A DNA stretch of 64,000 nucleotides, from assembly GCA_019637755.1 (NCBI GenBank), contig JAHBVC010000001.1:834480-898479 (forward strand), written 5' to 3'. Source of the stretch: Anaerolineales bacterium (lineage in GTDB: Bacteria; Chloroflexota; Anaerolineae; Anaerolineales; UBA11579). Below, piece by piece: positions 38,531-47,717 of this stretch (position 1 is its first letter; each line of letters starts with the position of its first letter). Position numbers and translations under genes: made by a program. The notes beneath the pieces were generated by a model. The model saw nothing but the letters and a program-made list of their open reading frames with translations. It was not told the DNA's origin and searched no databases.

Positions 38531-38785
38531 CTAATCGGCGGTCTGATCAGCCTGCAGGCTTTCCACCGCGGCCAGCAGCGCCTGATACTCCTCGCCACAG
38601 CCAGAGCATAGCTCAAGGTGGCGCTTGATCAAGGGCAGCGCCTGTTCGGCGTTCTTGCCGTCCAGCTCCAGCTCAACAAAGCGGTCCAGGCTCTCATAGC
38701 AACTCTCGCAGCCGATCTCCTCCTTGTGCGTAGTGAGGATGCGCTGCAAGAGCTCTTTCAGGGTGGATGTATGCACGCGTGCCAT
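38531..38785 (-). CDS. Small zinc-finger (anti-sigma-like) protein
   Basis: An 84-residue soluble protein with the H-x-x-x-C-x-x-C motif HLELCSGCGEEY near the C-terminus and a further Cys pair CESC near residue 25. This is the zinc anti-sigma (ZAS) pattern of small anti-sigma factors. The gene lies 44 nt downstream of an ECF sigma factor gene on the same strand, so it probably holds that sigma factor inactive. It has no membrane helix, so the signal would be sensed in the cytoplasm. Start ATG 38785 has AGGAG upstream. Confidence 0.75.
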   Translation of the reverse strand: MARVHTSTLKELLQRILTTHKEEIGCESCYESLDRFVELELDGKNAEQALPLIKRHLELCSGCGEEYQALLAAVESLQADQTAD

Positions 38786-38829
38786 AAGTACGTCTCCTAG
38801 ACGGCGCAAAGCCGGACAATATTACTCAT

Positions 38830-39471
38830 TTATCCACCTTCAAATAAGCCCAAGGCTTCCTGAGCGGAGAAGCCAACCTGCTCTTCCAGGCGCTGTTTCA
38901 TGCGCTGGCGGGCATCATGCAGCAGTTTGTACAGCGCGTTGCGGTTGGTGTCCATGCGTTCGGCCACCACCTGTAGCGGCACGCCGTCTTGCAGAATGGC
39001 CAGCATGGCGGTGCGCTGGCGTTCGGTGAGCTCCTCAAAGATCAGGCGCTCTACGTTGCGCAACAGCTCCTGGCGGGCGGCCTGGCGCTCCGGCGAAGCC
39101 GCCGGGTCGCTCAGCAGCCGCGGCGTGTATTCTTCGCCCTCGGGCGTCTCGGTATAGGCCTGCAGCGACACATCGCGCCAGCGTTTACGGCGCAGATCCG
39201 AGAGGGCAACATGGATGGCAATTTTTTGCGCCCAGGTGAGAAAGCGGCTCTCACCGCGGAAGCTATCCAAACTGGCGAGCACCTTTAGCAGCGCATCCTG
39301 CACAAAGTCCTCACTGATGGCTTCCAGATCGCCGCTGACGCGGCCAGCCAGGGCGGCACGCAAACCGCGCAACAGGACCGACCGCAGGGCTTCGATCGCC
39401 TCCGGAGAAGAGGCCCGCAAGTCCTGCAGCCAGTCCTGATTGCTACGGATATGTAGGTCAGTTGTGGTCAC
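38830..39471 (-). CDS. ECF-type RNA polymerase sigma factor
   Basis: A 213-residue sigma-70 family protein. Region 2 includes DLEAISEDFVQDALLKVLASLDSFRGESRFLTWAQKIA, and region 4 is ELTERQRTAMLAILQDGVPLQVVAERMDTNRNALYKLLHDARQRM. There is no region 1 or 3, as in ECF factors. Start GTG 39471 has TATGAT 8 nt upstream and no Shine-Dalgarno. The next gene is a zinc anti-sigma-like protein. Regulon and signal are unknown. Confidence 0.88.
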   Translation of the reverse strand: MTTTDLHIRSNQDWLQDLRASSPEAIEALRSVLLRGLRAALAGRVSGDLEAISEDFVQDALLKVLASLDSFRGESRFLTWAQKIAIHVALSDLRRKRWRDVSLQAYTETPEGEEYTPRLLSDPAASPERQAARQELLRNVERLIFEELTERQRTAMLAILQDGVPLQVVAERMDTNRNALYKLLHDARQRMKQRLEEQVGFSAQEALGLFEGG

Positions 39472-39499
39472 GCAAGGAAATCATACCAGTGGCAACGGG

Positions 39500-41071
39500 T
39501 TAAGGCGCATAGCAGGAAAAGGTTTGGCCGGCCTGCTGGGCCAATACCTGGCCATCGCTCTGGGCAGACACGCGGGGGAAGCCAGGCTCCGCGCTGACCT
39601 GTTGCCAGGCGGCAGCAGCCCGCTGGCGTGACAGCGTCCACTCCCGCCAGCTTTGCCCATAGCCATCCTCAAAGTAGGCATTACAGGCGATGGCGACGGC
39701 CAACTGATCGGCCAGCGCCTGGTTTCCGGCGGCACGCTGAGTGTAGTAGCCCTCCACCAAAGCGGGCAGTGCATCCGGCGACAGGCCGGCCAGGTGGACA
39801 TAATCCACCGCCTGGCGCGTGGAGCTGCTGGCCGTCTGCAACCCATGGGCGATGTTGGCACGCGTGGTGAAAGCATCCAGATTCACCACGGGCAAGCTGG
39901 CCACAAAGCCGCAGGCGGCCAGCAACACCGTGGCGGCAAACCAGCGTTGCCGCCCGCTGAGCTCCAGGATCACCAGCGCCAGCAACAACAGGCCCAGCCA
40001 GATCATAAACAGATGAGGCAGCAAGCGCATGCTGGTGAAGCCATAGGCGGCTTCGTACAACTGCAGGCGCTGAAAGGCAGATACCAACACCACCGCGATG
40101 AGCGCCAGCAGCAGCACGCCCAGGGCAGAAAAGTAGCCTTGCTGGCGGGTGCTGCGCCGCGTCAGGCTGCTGAGCAGCACGAACAAGGCCAGCACCAAGG
40201 CGGCTACCAGGCACAACTCAGCGAAGCCACGGCGTGCATACTCAGCATACGTGGCGGTACTCAGGCTGCCGAGCACGTTCTCGGCCCCGCCGAAAAAGTA
40301 GCGAAACTGGACAACGACGAAAGCAGCCAGCAACAGGGCCACACTGGCCAGCACGACGCCTGCCTCAGTGAAGCCGATGAAGGGCTTAAGTGGCCCGGTT
40401 TTGGCCGCGCCGTGCTGGCTGCGCAGGAAGGCGTAGTGATACGCGCCGTACACCAGAATGGCCACCAGCCCCACCAGCACCAGCCGGAAGAGATACTCCG
40501 GCAGGCGTTCGATGCGCAGAAAGCTGAAGGTCTGCTGCAGCCCTTCGGCAAAGTAGCTATCGGCCGAGGCCAGCAAGGCCCCCAAAACAAACACTACCGG
40601 CAATGCCAGCAGCACGCCACGCAGCCAGGCGGCCCAGGGGCGCGGCACGGCTTTGCCACGCCGCGCCGCCGGCTTGAGCTCAGCACTGGCCAGCCAGCCA
40701 GCCGGCAGCAGGCTGGCCAGCTTGACGGCGAAATCGCTAAAGCGATAGTTCAGCCAATCGCCCGCCAGGAAATCGGCAGCGAAGAGCAGCAGCAACAGCA
40801 GCGCAAAGCCGCGCGTAAACAGCAGGGTGTACTCTTCCGTCAGGAAGCTGCTTACCGCGGCGAAACCAAACGACGCCAGGGCCAGCGGCCAACTGCGCCG
40901 GGCAGCGTGCAGGCGCACTTGCGTCGCCAGCCACAGGCCAGCCGCCAGCAGCAGGCTGATGAACAGGGTGAACGAGAACCCCCAGCGCTGATCCCAAAAC
41001 AATTGATCAAACGCCAAACCAAGGGCAATACAGACGGGAATAAAAAACGCAGGGCGCGACAAACGGGCCAT
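39500..41071 (-). CDS. DUF4173 family integral membrane protein
   Basis: A 523-residue protein with about a dozen hydrophobic helices and a soluble C-terminal tail of roughly 110 residues. The middle part (VLLALPVVFVLGALLASADSYFAEGLQ, LVGLVAILVYGAYHYAFL, TATYAEYARRGFAELCLVAALVL) matches the DUF4173/DUF4153 family of uncharacterised membrane proteins. Start ATG 41071 has AGGAGG 4 nt upstream. It precedes the sigma factor gene on the same strand by 28 nt, but that gene seems to have its own promoter. Confidence 0.8.
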   Translation of the reverse strand: MARLSRPAFFIPVCIALGLAFDQLFWDQRWGFSFTLFISLLLAAGLWLATQVRLHAARRSWPLALASFGFAAVSSFLTEEYTLLFTRGFALLLLLLFAADFLAGDWLNYRFSDFAVKLASLLPAGWLASAELKPAARRGKAVPRPWAAWLRGVLLALPVVFVLGALLASADSYFAEGLQQTFSFLRIERLPEYLFRLVLVGLVAILVYGAYHYAFLRSQHGAAKTGPLKPFIGFTEAGVVLASVALLLAAFVVVQFRYFFGGAENVLGSLSTATYAEYARRGFAELCLVAALVLALFVLLSSLTRRSTRQQGYFSALGVLLLALIAVVLVSAFQRLQLYEAAYGFTSMRLLPHLFMIWLGLLLLALVILELSGRQRWFAATVLLAACGFVASLPVVNLDAFTTRANIAHGLQTASSSTRQAVDYVHLAGLSPDALPALVEGYYTQRAAGNQALADQLAVAIACNAYFEDGYGQSWREWTLSRQRAAAAWQQVSAEPGFPRVSAQSDGQVLAQQAGQTFSCYAP

Positions 41072-41133
41072 AGGGCCTCCTCAGTGCAAAGGTTGTGTGC
41101 TATTACCCCCTACCCTGCCTATCAAAAGCTATC

Positions 41134-41244
41134 TCAACCTATCCGAATGGAACTCAAAATCATCGTAATGATCATGAGCAGCGCCAGGATGGCAAAGGCC
41201 ACCTGGCTGAACGACATTTTGGGTTTCTCTTGTTTCTTGGCCAT
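41134..41244 (-). CDS. 36-residue single-pass membrane peptide
   Basis: A short open frame with good signals. ATG at 41244 is preceded by GAGGAAACT and the frame ends in TGA at 41134-41136. The peptide has a Lys-rich start (MAKKQEKPKMSF) and then one hydrophobic helix (VAFAILALLMIITMIL) with a short polar tail, so it should insert with its N-terminus in the cytoplasm. It lies 18 nt after the response regulator gene and 62 nt before the DUF4173 gene on the same strand. I do not recognise a family. Confidence 0.6.
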   Translation of the reverse strand: MAKKQEKPKMSFSQVAFAILALLMIITMILSSIRIG

Positions 41245-41262
41245 AGTTTCCTCGAGGGGGAA

Positions 41263-41655
41263 CTATACCTCAGTAGCCCGGTCAGGAAACACTTTCTGGA
41301 TCGCAGCGGACAGCTCGGCCAGCGAGACGGGCTTGGTGATGTAGCCATTGGCGCCTGCTTGCAGCAACGCCTGCATGGTGCGCTCGTTGAACTCGGAGCT
41401 GAGGATCAGCACCGGCACCGTGGCGAACTCCGCCCGCTGGCGCATGAACTCCAGGAAATCCTGCCCACTCACCTGAGGCATGTTCAGATCCAGCAGGATC
41501 AGATCGCAGGGTTGCTGCGCCAGCAGCGCCTGGGCGGCACTGGGTGCATCCAGGAAGCTGCGCGTCTGAAAATCCAGCAGCTTGAGCATCAGGGCGATGG
41601 CGGCCGCCATCTCGGCGTCATCATCCACCAGCCAGGCCAGGCGCGGCTTATTCAA
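41263..41655 (-). CDS. Single-domain response regulator (receiver only)
   Basis: A 130-residue CheY-like receiver without an output domain. The acidic pocket is in AWLVDDDAEM, the phospho-acceptor Asp in LILLDLNMP, the Ser/Thr switch in LILSSEF and the Lys in GYITKPVS. It probably transmits phosphorylation by protein contact. The best start is TTG 41655: AAGGAG lies 4 nt before it, and it overlaps the uvrC stop by 8 nt, implying translational coupling. No cognate kinase is in the window. Confidence 0.85.
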   Translation of the reverse strand: MNKPRLAWLVDDDAEMAAAIALMLKLLDFQTRSFLDAPSAAQALLAQQPCDLILLDLNMPQVSGQDFLEFMRQRAEFATVPVLILSSEFNERTMQALLQAGANGYITKPVSLAELSAAIQKVFPDRATEV

Positions 41656-43522
41656 GGTGCTCCTTGATGCTGGCCGCCAGGCTGGAGGTGATGCCACTCA
41701 CCGCGGTCAACTGCGCTAGATCTGCCTGGCGCAACGCCTCCAGCGAGCCGAAGGCTTTGAGCAGGGCGCGGCGACGCTGCGGGCCGATGCCAGGAATGCT
41801 ATCGAGCTGTGAAACCAGGCTGCTCTTGCCGCGGCGGTTGCGGTGGGCGGTGATGGCGAAGCGGTGCGCCTCATCACGAATGCGTTGCAGCAGGAACAGG
41901 CCGGGGGCATTGCGCGGCAAAAGCAGCCCCTGGGCGTGCCCCGGGCGGAAGACCTCTTCATTTTGCTTGGCCAGTGAAATCAATGGCACGCGGTCAAGCA
42001 GGTTGAATTCCTCGAGCACCGCCACGGCCCGCGCCAATTGGCCGCGGCCGCCATCCACGATCAGCAGGTCGGGCAGGTTGGCAAAGGCGGCATCGGGCGC
42101 CTTGCCGGGCACTTCACCCGGCTGCTCGGCCAGCTGCTCTGCGGCGGCCCAGCGTTTGAAGCGCCGGGTCAGCACCTCTTGCATGCTGGCGAAATCATCC
42201 GGGCCTTCAACGCTCTTGATGTTGAAGCGCCGGTACAGCTTGGTGTTGGGTACGCCGCGGGAGAACACCACCATGCTGCTTACCGCCGCGGTCCCCTGTG
42301 TGTTGGAAATGTCGTAGCACTCAATACGCTCCGGGGCGCGCGGCAAGCCCAGCGCTTCCTGCAGATCGCTCAGCGCTTCGGTTTGGCGGTGGGCATCCGC
42401 CCTCCACTGCGTCTGCAAGGCCGCCAGGGTCTCGGCGGCGTTCTCGGCGGCCATCTGGATCAGATCGTGCTTGGGGCCCTGGCGTGGAATTTTGATCTCC
42501 ACACCGCCTTCGCCGCGCCGCTGGCTAAGCCACTGGCGGATCACCTGGGCCTCCTCCACCTCTTGTGGCAGCAAGACTTCGGGCGGCACGCTGGCGGCCT
42601 GCTCGTAATACTGCTTGATGAACTCAGCCATCACGTCCGCATCCGGGCTCTCGGCGGTATTTTCCATCATGAAGAATTCACGCCCGATGAGCTTGCCACC
42701 GCGAATGAAGAACACCTGTACGCAAGCCTCGCGCTCGGCGCGCGCCATGGCAATCACATCACTATCGACATAATCGCTGGAGATCACCTTTTGACGTTCG
42801 ACAATGCTTTCGATCGCCTGCAACTGGTCGCGCAGGCTGGCGGCTTTTTCATATTGCAGCTTGGCCGAGGCCAGTTGCATCTCGGCGGTGAGGCGGTTGG
42901 CGATCGGCTCGGTGCGCCCGTTGAGGAACTCACACAGGTCCGAGATCATCTGGCGGTAATTGGCCTGATCGATCTTGCCGATGCACGGGGCGGTGCACAA
43001 CTTGATGTCATAGTACAGGCAGGCGCGCGTATCTGTGCCGGTGATCTCGCGATCACACGTGAGATAAGGGAAGATCTTGCGCAGCACATCCAGAGTTTTG
43101 TGCACCGCCCACACGCTGGTATACGGGCCGAAATAGCGCGAGCCGTCACTGACCATCTGGCGCGTCACCGTCACCTTGGGGAAAGGATCCGCCCAGTGCA
43201 CCTTGATATAGGGATAGCGCTTGTCGTCTTTGAGGCGGATGTTGTAGTGCGGCCGGTGCTTTTTGATTAGGTTCATCTCAAGGATGAGCGCCTCAAGCTC
43301 TGAATCGACCACGATCCATTCGATGTCACGCACGCGTTGCACCATGTGCTCGGTGCGCGGGTGGTGTTGCGCGCCGGCATGGAAGTACGAGCGCACCCGG
43401 CTGCGCAAACTGAGCGCCTTGCCAATATAGATCACCTTGCCGCTCTCATCTTTCATGAGATAGCAGCCCGTGCGATCCGGCAGTGTGCTTAGCTGGGCCT
43501 GAATGTGTTCGGGGGGAAACAT
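41648..43522 (-). CDS. uvrC: UvrABC system protein C (excinuclease subunit)
   Basis: A 624-residue UvrC that makes both incisions in nucleotide excision repair. The GIY-YIG domain at the N-terminus has GCYLMKDESGKVIYIGKALSLRSR; the UVR motif lies at QLASAKLQYEKAASLRDQLQAIE. The RNase H-like domain has ECYDISNTQGTAAVSSMV and LPDLLIVDGGRGQL, with the catalytic His in RDEAHRFAITAHR. Helix-hairpin-helix motifs (SIPGIGPQRRRALLKAFGS) close the protein. TAGAAT lies 9 nt before the ATG. uvrB is 1.8 kb upstream, with two unrelated genes between. Confidence 0.96.
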   Translation of the reverse strand: MFPPEHIQAQLSTLPDRTGCYLMKDESGKVIYIGKALSLRSRVRSYFHAGAQHHPRTEHMVQRVRDIEWIVVDSELEALILEMNLIKKHRPHYNIRLKDDKRYPYIKVHWADPFPKVTVTRQMVSDGSRYFGPYTSVWAVHKTLDVLRKIFPYLTCDREITGTDTRACLYYDIKLCTAPCIGKIDQANYRQMISDLCEFLNGRTEPIANRLTAEMQLASAKLQYEKAASLRDQLQAIESIVERQKVISSDYVDSDVIAMARAEREACVQVFFIRGGKLIGREFFMMENTAESPDADVMAEFIKQYYEQAASVPPEVLLPQEVEEAQVIRQWLSQRRGEGGVEIKIPRQGPKHDLIQMAAENAAETLAALQTQWRADAHRQTEALSDLQEALGLPRAPERIECYDISNTQGTAAVSSMVVFSRGVPNTKLYRRFNIKSVEGPDDFASMQEVLTRRFKRWAAAEQLAEQPGEVPGKAPDAAFANLPDLLIVDGGRGQLARAVAVLEEFNLLDRVPLISLAKQNEEVFRPGHAQGLLLPRNAPGLFLLQRIRDEAHRFAITAHRNRRGKSSLVSQLDSIPGIGPQRRRALLKAFGSLEALRQADLAQLTAVSGITSSLAASIKEHLE

Positions 43523-43582
43523 CGCACAGATATTCTAGCATCCGTGCGTAGGCGCTGCGTAGATGCAGCGTAAGAATCGGCG

Positions 43583-44794
43583 TTAGGCCGGGGTGTCGCG
43601 CAGACGCTGGCGGGCGGCACGCTTGGCCAGCACTTCGCGGTAGAGCTCATCGTAGCCCTTGAAGGTGCGCTCCAGGGTGTGCTGCTCGGCGATCTCACGG
43701 GCGCGGGCGCTGAACGAGCTGGCCGACTGGTTGTTGAGCAATTTGATGATCGCGGCGGTCATGCCGCGCTCATCGCCCGAGCGCACCAGGTAGCCGCTCT
43801 TGCCGTGCTCAACCATCTCCGATACCGAGGTGGCATCCACCGCCACGACCGGCAGCCCGCTGGCAATCGCCTCCAACAGCACTAGGCTCTGCACTTCCAT
43901 CTCGCTGGCGGTGACGAACAGGTCAGCCATCCGGAACACTTTGGGCAGCTCGCTCTTGGCGTCCACGAAGCCCGGGAAGTGGCTGCGCTCGGCGATGCCC
44001 AGCTCAGCACACAGGGCAATCAGCTCCTGGCGCTCCACGCCGTCACCGGCGATCAGCAGGTGCGCCTGCGGGTTCTGGCGCATGGCCTGCGCGGCGGCGC
44101 GCACCACCGCGGGCACGTTCTTTTCGCTATCCAGGCGCCCAGCATGCAGGATCACCGCCGCCCCTGCCGGCAAGCCAAACTTCTGGCGCAAGGCGGCTTC
44201 TTCCTCCGCGGGCAGCGGCTCGGCGGTGAAGCGGCTGAGGTCAGCGCCGTTGCTCACTACGCGCACATCCACCTTGGTCTCTTCGTGGATCTCCCGCGCG
44301 GCGCGCAGCGAGGGCGCTACGACCAGATCGCAGCGCCGGATCACACCACGCGCATAGGCCCATGAGATCGATTCGACGGTGCGTGCCACCGCGGGCATAT
44401 CGGGCAAATAGGCATTGATCAGCCAGGGCATGGCGTGGGCGGTGAGCAGCACGGGAATGCGCAGGGCGCGTGCCGCGGCAATGCCGGCCAGGCCGGAATT
44501 GGTGGGATCATGCAAATGGACAATATCGGCCTGGAATTCCTGCAGGGCGGCTTTCATTTCCCCGGCGCCCCACACGGTGAGCCGCTGGCCTACGCGTAGT
44601 GGGTTGCGCCACGAGGTCAGGCGCACCAACTGCACCCCATGGCTTTCGGCTTGGTAGGCTTCTTTGCGGTCAGACGCACTAATCACCATCACCGCATGGC
44701 CCAAGCCCACGGCGCCACGCGCCAAGCGCTCCACCATAAAGGATTGCCCGCTGACCATAGGCGGATAGGACTGGCAAATGTGCGCAATCTTCAT
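43583..44794 (-). CDS. Glycosyltransferase family 4 (GT-B fold)
   Basis: A 403-residue retaining glycosyltransferase. The N-terminal half has HICQSYPPMVSGQSFMVERLARG and DIVHLHDPTNSGLAGI. The C-terminal donor-binding half has GRLDSEKNVPAVVRAA, AHLLIAGDGVERQEL, ADLFVTASEMEVQSLVLLEAIASGLPVVAVDA, the E-x7-E type motif of GT4 enzymes. It resembles enzymes that add hexoses to diacylglycerol or phosphatidyl-inositol, but acceptor and donor are not settled by sequence. It begins 11 nt after the deacylase gene and probably shares its transcript. Confidence 0.9.
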   Translation of the reverse strand: MKIAHICQSYPPMVSGQSFMVERLARGAVGLGHAVMVISASDRKEAYQAESHGVQLVRLTSWRNPLRVGQRLTVWGAGEMKAALQEFQADIVHLHDPTNSGLAGIAAARALRIPVLLTAHAMPWLINAYLPDMPAVARTVESISWAYARGVIRRCDLVVAPSLRAAREIHEETKVDVRVVSNGADLSRFTAEPLPAEEEAALRQKFGLPAGAAVILHAGRLDSEKNVPAVVRAAAQAMRQNPQAHLLIAGDGVERQELIALCAELGIAERSHFPGFVDAKSELPKVFRMADLFVTASEMEVQSLVLLEAIASGLPVVAVDATSVSEMVEHGKSGYLVRSGDERGMTAAIIKLLNNQSASSFSARAREIAEQHTLERTFKGYDELYREVLAKRAARQRLRDTPA

Positions 44795-44805
44795 ATAAAT
44801 TCGGG

Positions 44806-45285
44806 TTACATCATAGCCGCAATTTCAGCGGTTTTTGCATGGGTTAGCTCGATCAAGCTGGCCGGCGGCAAGGAGATGTTCAAGCCGCGCTGCCCGCCGG
44901 ATACATAGATCTGTGCAAACGCCAGGGCGCTACGATCCAGCACGACTTCGAAGCCTTTGGCTACCAGTGCCAGCGGCGAGATGCCACCGGTTTGCAAGCC
45001 GGTCAATTTCTCGGCCTGCGCCTGAGAGGCTAACTGCAGCTTCTTGCCGCCCAGGGCGCGGCCCAGCGCCTTGAGCTCGATCTGCGCAGCGGCGGGCACA
45101 ACCCCCAGCACCGGCTTGCCGCCTTCGGGGCGAATGGCCACAATCGTCTTGTACATCTGGGCTGGGTCAATGCCTAAATAGGCCGCGGCTTCAAGGCCGC
45201 TGAGCTTCTCAGCAGGCAGGGCATGTGCTTGGTACGCTATCCCCTTGGCAGCCAACATACGCGTAACGTTGTTTACCAAGCTCAT
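44806..45285 (-). CDS. Cys-tRNA(Pro)/aminoacyl-tRNA deacylase YbaK/EbsC family
   Basis: A 159-residue YbaK-type deacylase that hydrolyses mischarged tRNA (Cys- or Ala-tRNA(Pro)). TRMLAAKGIAYQAHALP, LGIDPAQMYKTIVA, VPAAAQIELKALGRALGGKKL and LTGLQTGGISPLAL are characteristic, including the catalytic Lys after MY and the GGISP loop. Start ATG 45285 has GGAGGAATAAC before it and lies 1 nt after the uvrB stop, so the two are closely coupled. Confidence 0.92.
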   Translation of the reverse strand: MSLVNNVTRMLAAKGIAYQAHALPAEKLSGLEAAAYLGIDPAQMYKTIVAIRPEGGKPVLGVVPAAAQIELKALGRALGGKKLQLASQAQAEKLTGLQTGGISPLALVAKGFEVVLDRSALAFAQIYVSGGQRGLNISLPPASLIELTHAKTAEIAAMM

Positions 45286-45286
45286 G

Positions 45287-47335
45287 TTATTCCTCCCCTC
45301 GCCCAGCAATAATGCGGATCTTCTCCCATGGCTTCAGATCGGCGCTTTCCGCCAGCAAGGTGCGCACATCGTAGAGCTGGTCGCGCAGCAGGGCGGCCTG
45401 CTCAAACTCCAGGTTCTTGGCCGCGGCGCGCATGCGCGCCTCCAACTCGCTGATCAGGCGCTCCATCTCCTTGCGCGACATGTCCTTGTCCGCGCTGGTC
45501 TTGTAGTCGGCCTGGCTCTCGGCCATCGAATGCACGCGGATCTGGTCAGTCAGATCGCGCACGGCCTTGATAATGCCCACCGGCTCGATGCCATGTGCCT
45601 GGTTGTAAGCCACTTGCTTCTCGCGACGGCGCTCGGTTTCCTGAATGGCGTAGCGCATCGAATCGGTCATTTTGTCGGCATACATGATCACGCGGCCGCG
45701 CACGTGGCGCGCCGCCCGGCCAATGGTCTGGATCAGGGCCGTCTCTGAACGCAAGAAGCCCTCTTTGTCCGCATCCAGGATCGCCACCAACGAGACCTCG
45801 GGCAGGTCGAGGCCCTCGCGCAGCAGGTTGATCCCCACCACGACGTCAAACACGCCCAGGCGCAGATCGCGCAGGATGCTGATGCGATCGAGGGTATCCA
45901 CCTCGGAATGCAGGTAATGTACTTTGATGCCCAGCTCGAGCAAATACTCGGAGAGGTCTTCGGCCATGCGTTTGGTGAGCGTGGTGACCAGGACGCGTTC
46001 GCCTTCGGCAATGCGCTTATTGATCTCGCCGATCAGGTCATCCACCTGGCCGGCAATCGGGCGCACCTCCACCTGCGGGTCCACCAGCCCCGTGGGGCGG
46101 ATGATCTGCTCCACCACTTGCTGGGCGTGCTTAAGCTCATACTCCGCCGGGGTGGCCGAGGTGTACATCACATAGCCCAGGCGCTCTTCAAATTCGTCAA
46201 AGGTCAGCGGGCGGTTATCCACCGCCGAGGGCAGGCGGAAGCCGTACTCCACCAGCACTTCTTTGCGGGCGCGGTCCCCGTTGTACATCCCACGCACTTG
46301 TGGAATGGTCATGTGCGACTCGTCGATGATCATCAGAAAATCGGCGGGGAAGTAATCGATCAGCGTCCAGGGCGGCGTGCCCGGGGCGCGCTGGTCCATA
46401 TGGCGCGAGTAATTCTCGATGCCGCTGCAATAGCCCACCTGGCGCAGCATCTCCAGGTCGTAGCGTGTGCGTTGCTCCAGGCGCTGGGCCTCCAACAGCT
46501 TGTCGTGCGATTTAAGGAAGGCCAGGCGTTCAACCAGCTCCTGCTCGATGCCGATGATCGCCGCGGCCAGCTTGTCTTCGTCGGTGATGAAGTGCTTGGC
46601 CGGAAAGATGGCAATGGTTTGCATCTCCCGGCGAATTTCTCCGGTCACGGTGTGGATCTCGGTAAGGCGTTCCACCTCATCACCGAAGAAGGTGATGCGG
46701 TAGGCCAGTTTATCCTGATAGGCTGGCACCACTTCCAGCGTGTCGCCGCGCACGCGAAAAGCGCCGGGCGAGAGATCCGTATCCTTGCGCTCGTAGTGAA
46801 TATCCACCAGGTGGCGCAACAAATTATCACGGCGGTAGACCTTGCCGCTTTCCAGATTCAGCACCACGCGGCCGTAGGCCTCCGGGTTGCCCAAACCATA
46901 GATGCACGACACCGAAGCCACCACGATCGTGTCGGAGCGCGACATCAGGGAGGTGGTGGCAGCCAGGCGCAGACGCTCGATCTCCTCATTGATGTCGGTC
47001 TCTTTTTCTATATAGAGGTCACTGCGCGGCACGTACGCTTCCGGCTGGTAATAGTCGTAGTACGAGGTAAAGAACTCCACCGCGTTGTTGGGAAAGAATT
47101 CTTTGAACTCAGCGTAGAGTTGTGCCACCAGCGTTTTGTTATGCGCCAGCACCAAGGTGGGCTTTTGCACCGCCTGGATGATGTTGGCCATGCTGAAAGT
47201 TTTGCCGGTGCCCGTGGCGCCTAGCAACACCTGTTGACGCTGACCCTGCTTGTAGCCGGCCAACAACTTCTCGATGGCTTCGGGCTGATCGCCAGTGGGT
47301 TTGAAGGGAGCTTGAAGGTCAAAGAGGGCTGCCAT
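45287..47335 (-). CDS. uvrB: UvrABC system protein B (excinuclease subunit)
   Basis: A 682-residue UvrB that verifies DNA damage and loads UvrC. Motifs: [35 protein letters not shown] (Walker A), the beta-hairpin [16 protein letters not shown]-like [28 protein letters not shown] (Walker B), [37 protein letters not shown] and the C-terminal UVR motif [29 protein letters not shown] 47335 begins the conserved part and is 6 nt after TATAAT, so the mRNA is probably leaderless. A near-LexA box overlaps the promoter. Confidence 0.97.
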   Translation of the reverse strand: MAALFDLQAPFKPTGDQPEAIEKLLAGYKQGQRQQVLLGATGTGKTFSMANIIQAVQKPTLVLAHNKTLVAQLYAEFKEFFPNNAVEFFTSYYDYYQPEAYVPRSDLYIEKETDINEEIERLRLAATTSLMSRSDTIVVASVSCIYGLGNPEAYGRVVLNLESGKVYRRDNLLRHLVDIHYERKDTDLSPGAFRVRGDTLEVVPAYQDKLAYRITFFGDEVERLTEIHTVTGEIRREMQTIAIFPAKHFITDEDKLAAAIIGIEQELVERLAFLKSHDKLLEAQRLEQRTRYDLEMLRQVGYCSGIENYSRHMDQRAPGTPPWTLIDYFPADFLMIIDESHMTIPQVRGMYNGDRARKEVLVEYGFRLPSAVDNRPLTFDEFEERLGYVMYTSATPAEYELKHAQQVVEQIIRPTGLVDPQVEVRPIAGQVDDLIGEINKRIAEGERVLVTTLTKRMAEDLSEYLLELGIKVHYLHSEVDTLDRISILRDLRLGVFDVVVGINLLREGLDLPEVSLVAILDADKEGFLRSETALIQTIGRAARHVRGRVIMYADKMTDSMRYAIQETERRREKQVAYNQAHGIEPVGIIKAVRDLTDQIRVHSMAESQADYKTSADKDMSRKEMERLISELEARMRAAAKNLEFEQAALLRDQLYDVRTLLAESADLKPWEKIRIIAGRGEE

Positions 47336-47341
47336 CCGTCT

Positions 47342-47359
47342 ATTATAGAACATCGGTTT
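47342..47359 (-). promoter_or_regulatory. uvrB promoter with near-consensus LexA-type box
   Basis: On the minus strand TATAAT (47342-47347) ends 6 nt before the uvrB ATG. Directly upstream, at 47348-47359, the plus strand reads GAACATCGGTTT, differing from GAAC-N4-GTTC only in the last base. Position and form mirror the dnaE2 box. Confidence 0.55.
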
Positions 47360-47395
47360 CCAAATGAATAGTTGCTGTGGATTCAATGCGCTGAA

Positions 47396-47424
47396 TTGAC
47401 GAAGCCCCTACGCCAACGTATAAT
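47396..47424 (+). promoter_or_regulatory. secG promoter (sigma-A type)
   Basis: TTGACG (47396-47401), a 17-bp spacer and TATAAT (47419-47424) form a near-perfect housekeeping promoter, 36 nt before the secG ATG. Confidence 0.85.
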
Positions 47425-47460
47425 CCTCACGTTTAACCCTCATAGGACTGGTGTACTTAA

Positions 47461-47685
47461 ATGGAATCTCTTCTCGATATTGCAATTTTGATTGTCTCCG
47501 TGGCCCTGGTTGCCACCATTGTGCTGCAGAGCAAACAGGCTGGCCTGGGCGGCTTGGGCGGGGCTGAAATGACCACCTCGTTCTCCACGCGCCGCGGCTT
47601 GGAAAAGACCCTGTTCCGCGTCACCATCGTTTTGAGCGTGGTTTTCTTCCTGCTGGCCATTTACACGGTCTACGTTTCGGGCTAA
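47461..47685 (+). CDS. secG: Preprotein translocase subunit SecG
   Basis: A 74-residue SecG with two membrane helices (DIAILIVSVALVATIVLQ and FRVTIVLSVVFFLLAIYTVYV) around the conserved loop SKQAGLGGLGGAEMTTSFSTRRG. It stimulates SecA-driven translocation through SecYE. A strong promoter precedes it, and a solute-binding protein gene follows by 32 nt and may be co-transcribed. Confidence 0.94.
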   Translation: MESLLDIAILIVSVALVATIVLQSKQAGLGGLGGAEMTTSFSTRRGLEKTLFRVTIVLSVVFFLLAIYTVYVSG

Positions 47686-47717
47686 TTTCTGCCTTCGGGT
47701 AGCCCCGCCCACTCATC

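Noticed and set aside
39653-41344. 563-codon open frame on the plus strand opposite the DUF4173 and response regulator genes
   Set aside because: Gln/His-rich antisense translation of Leu-rich membrane protein codons; no domain.
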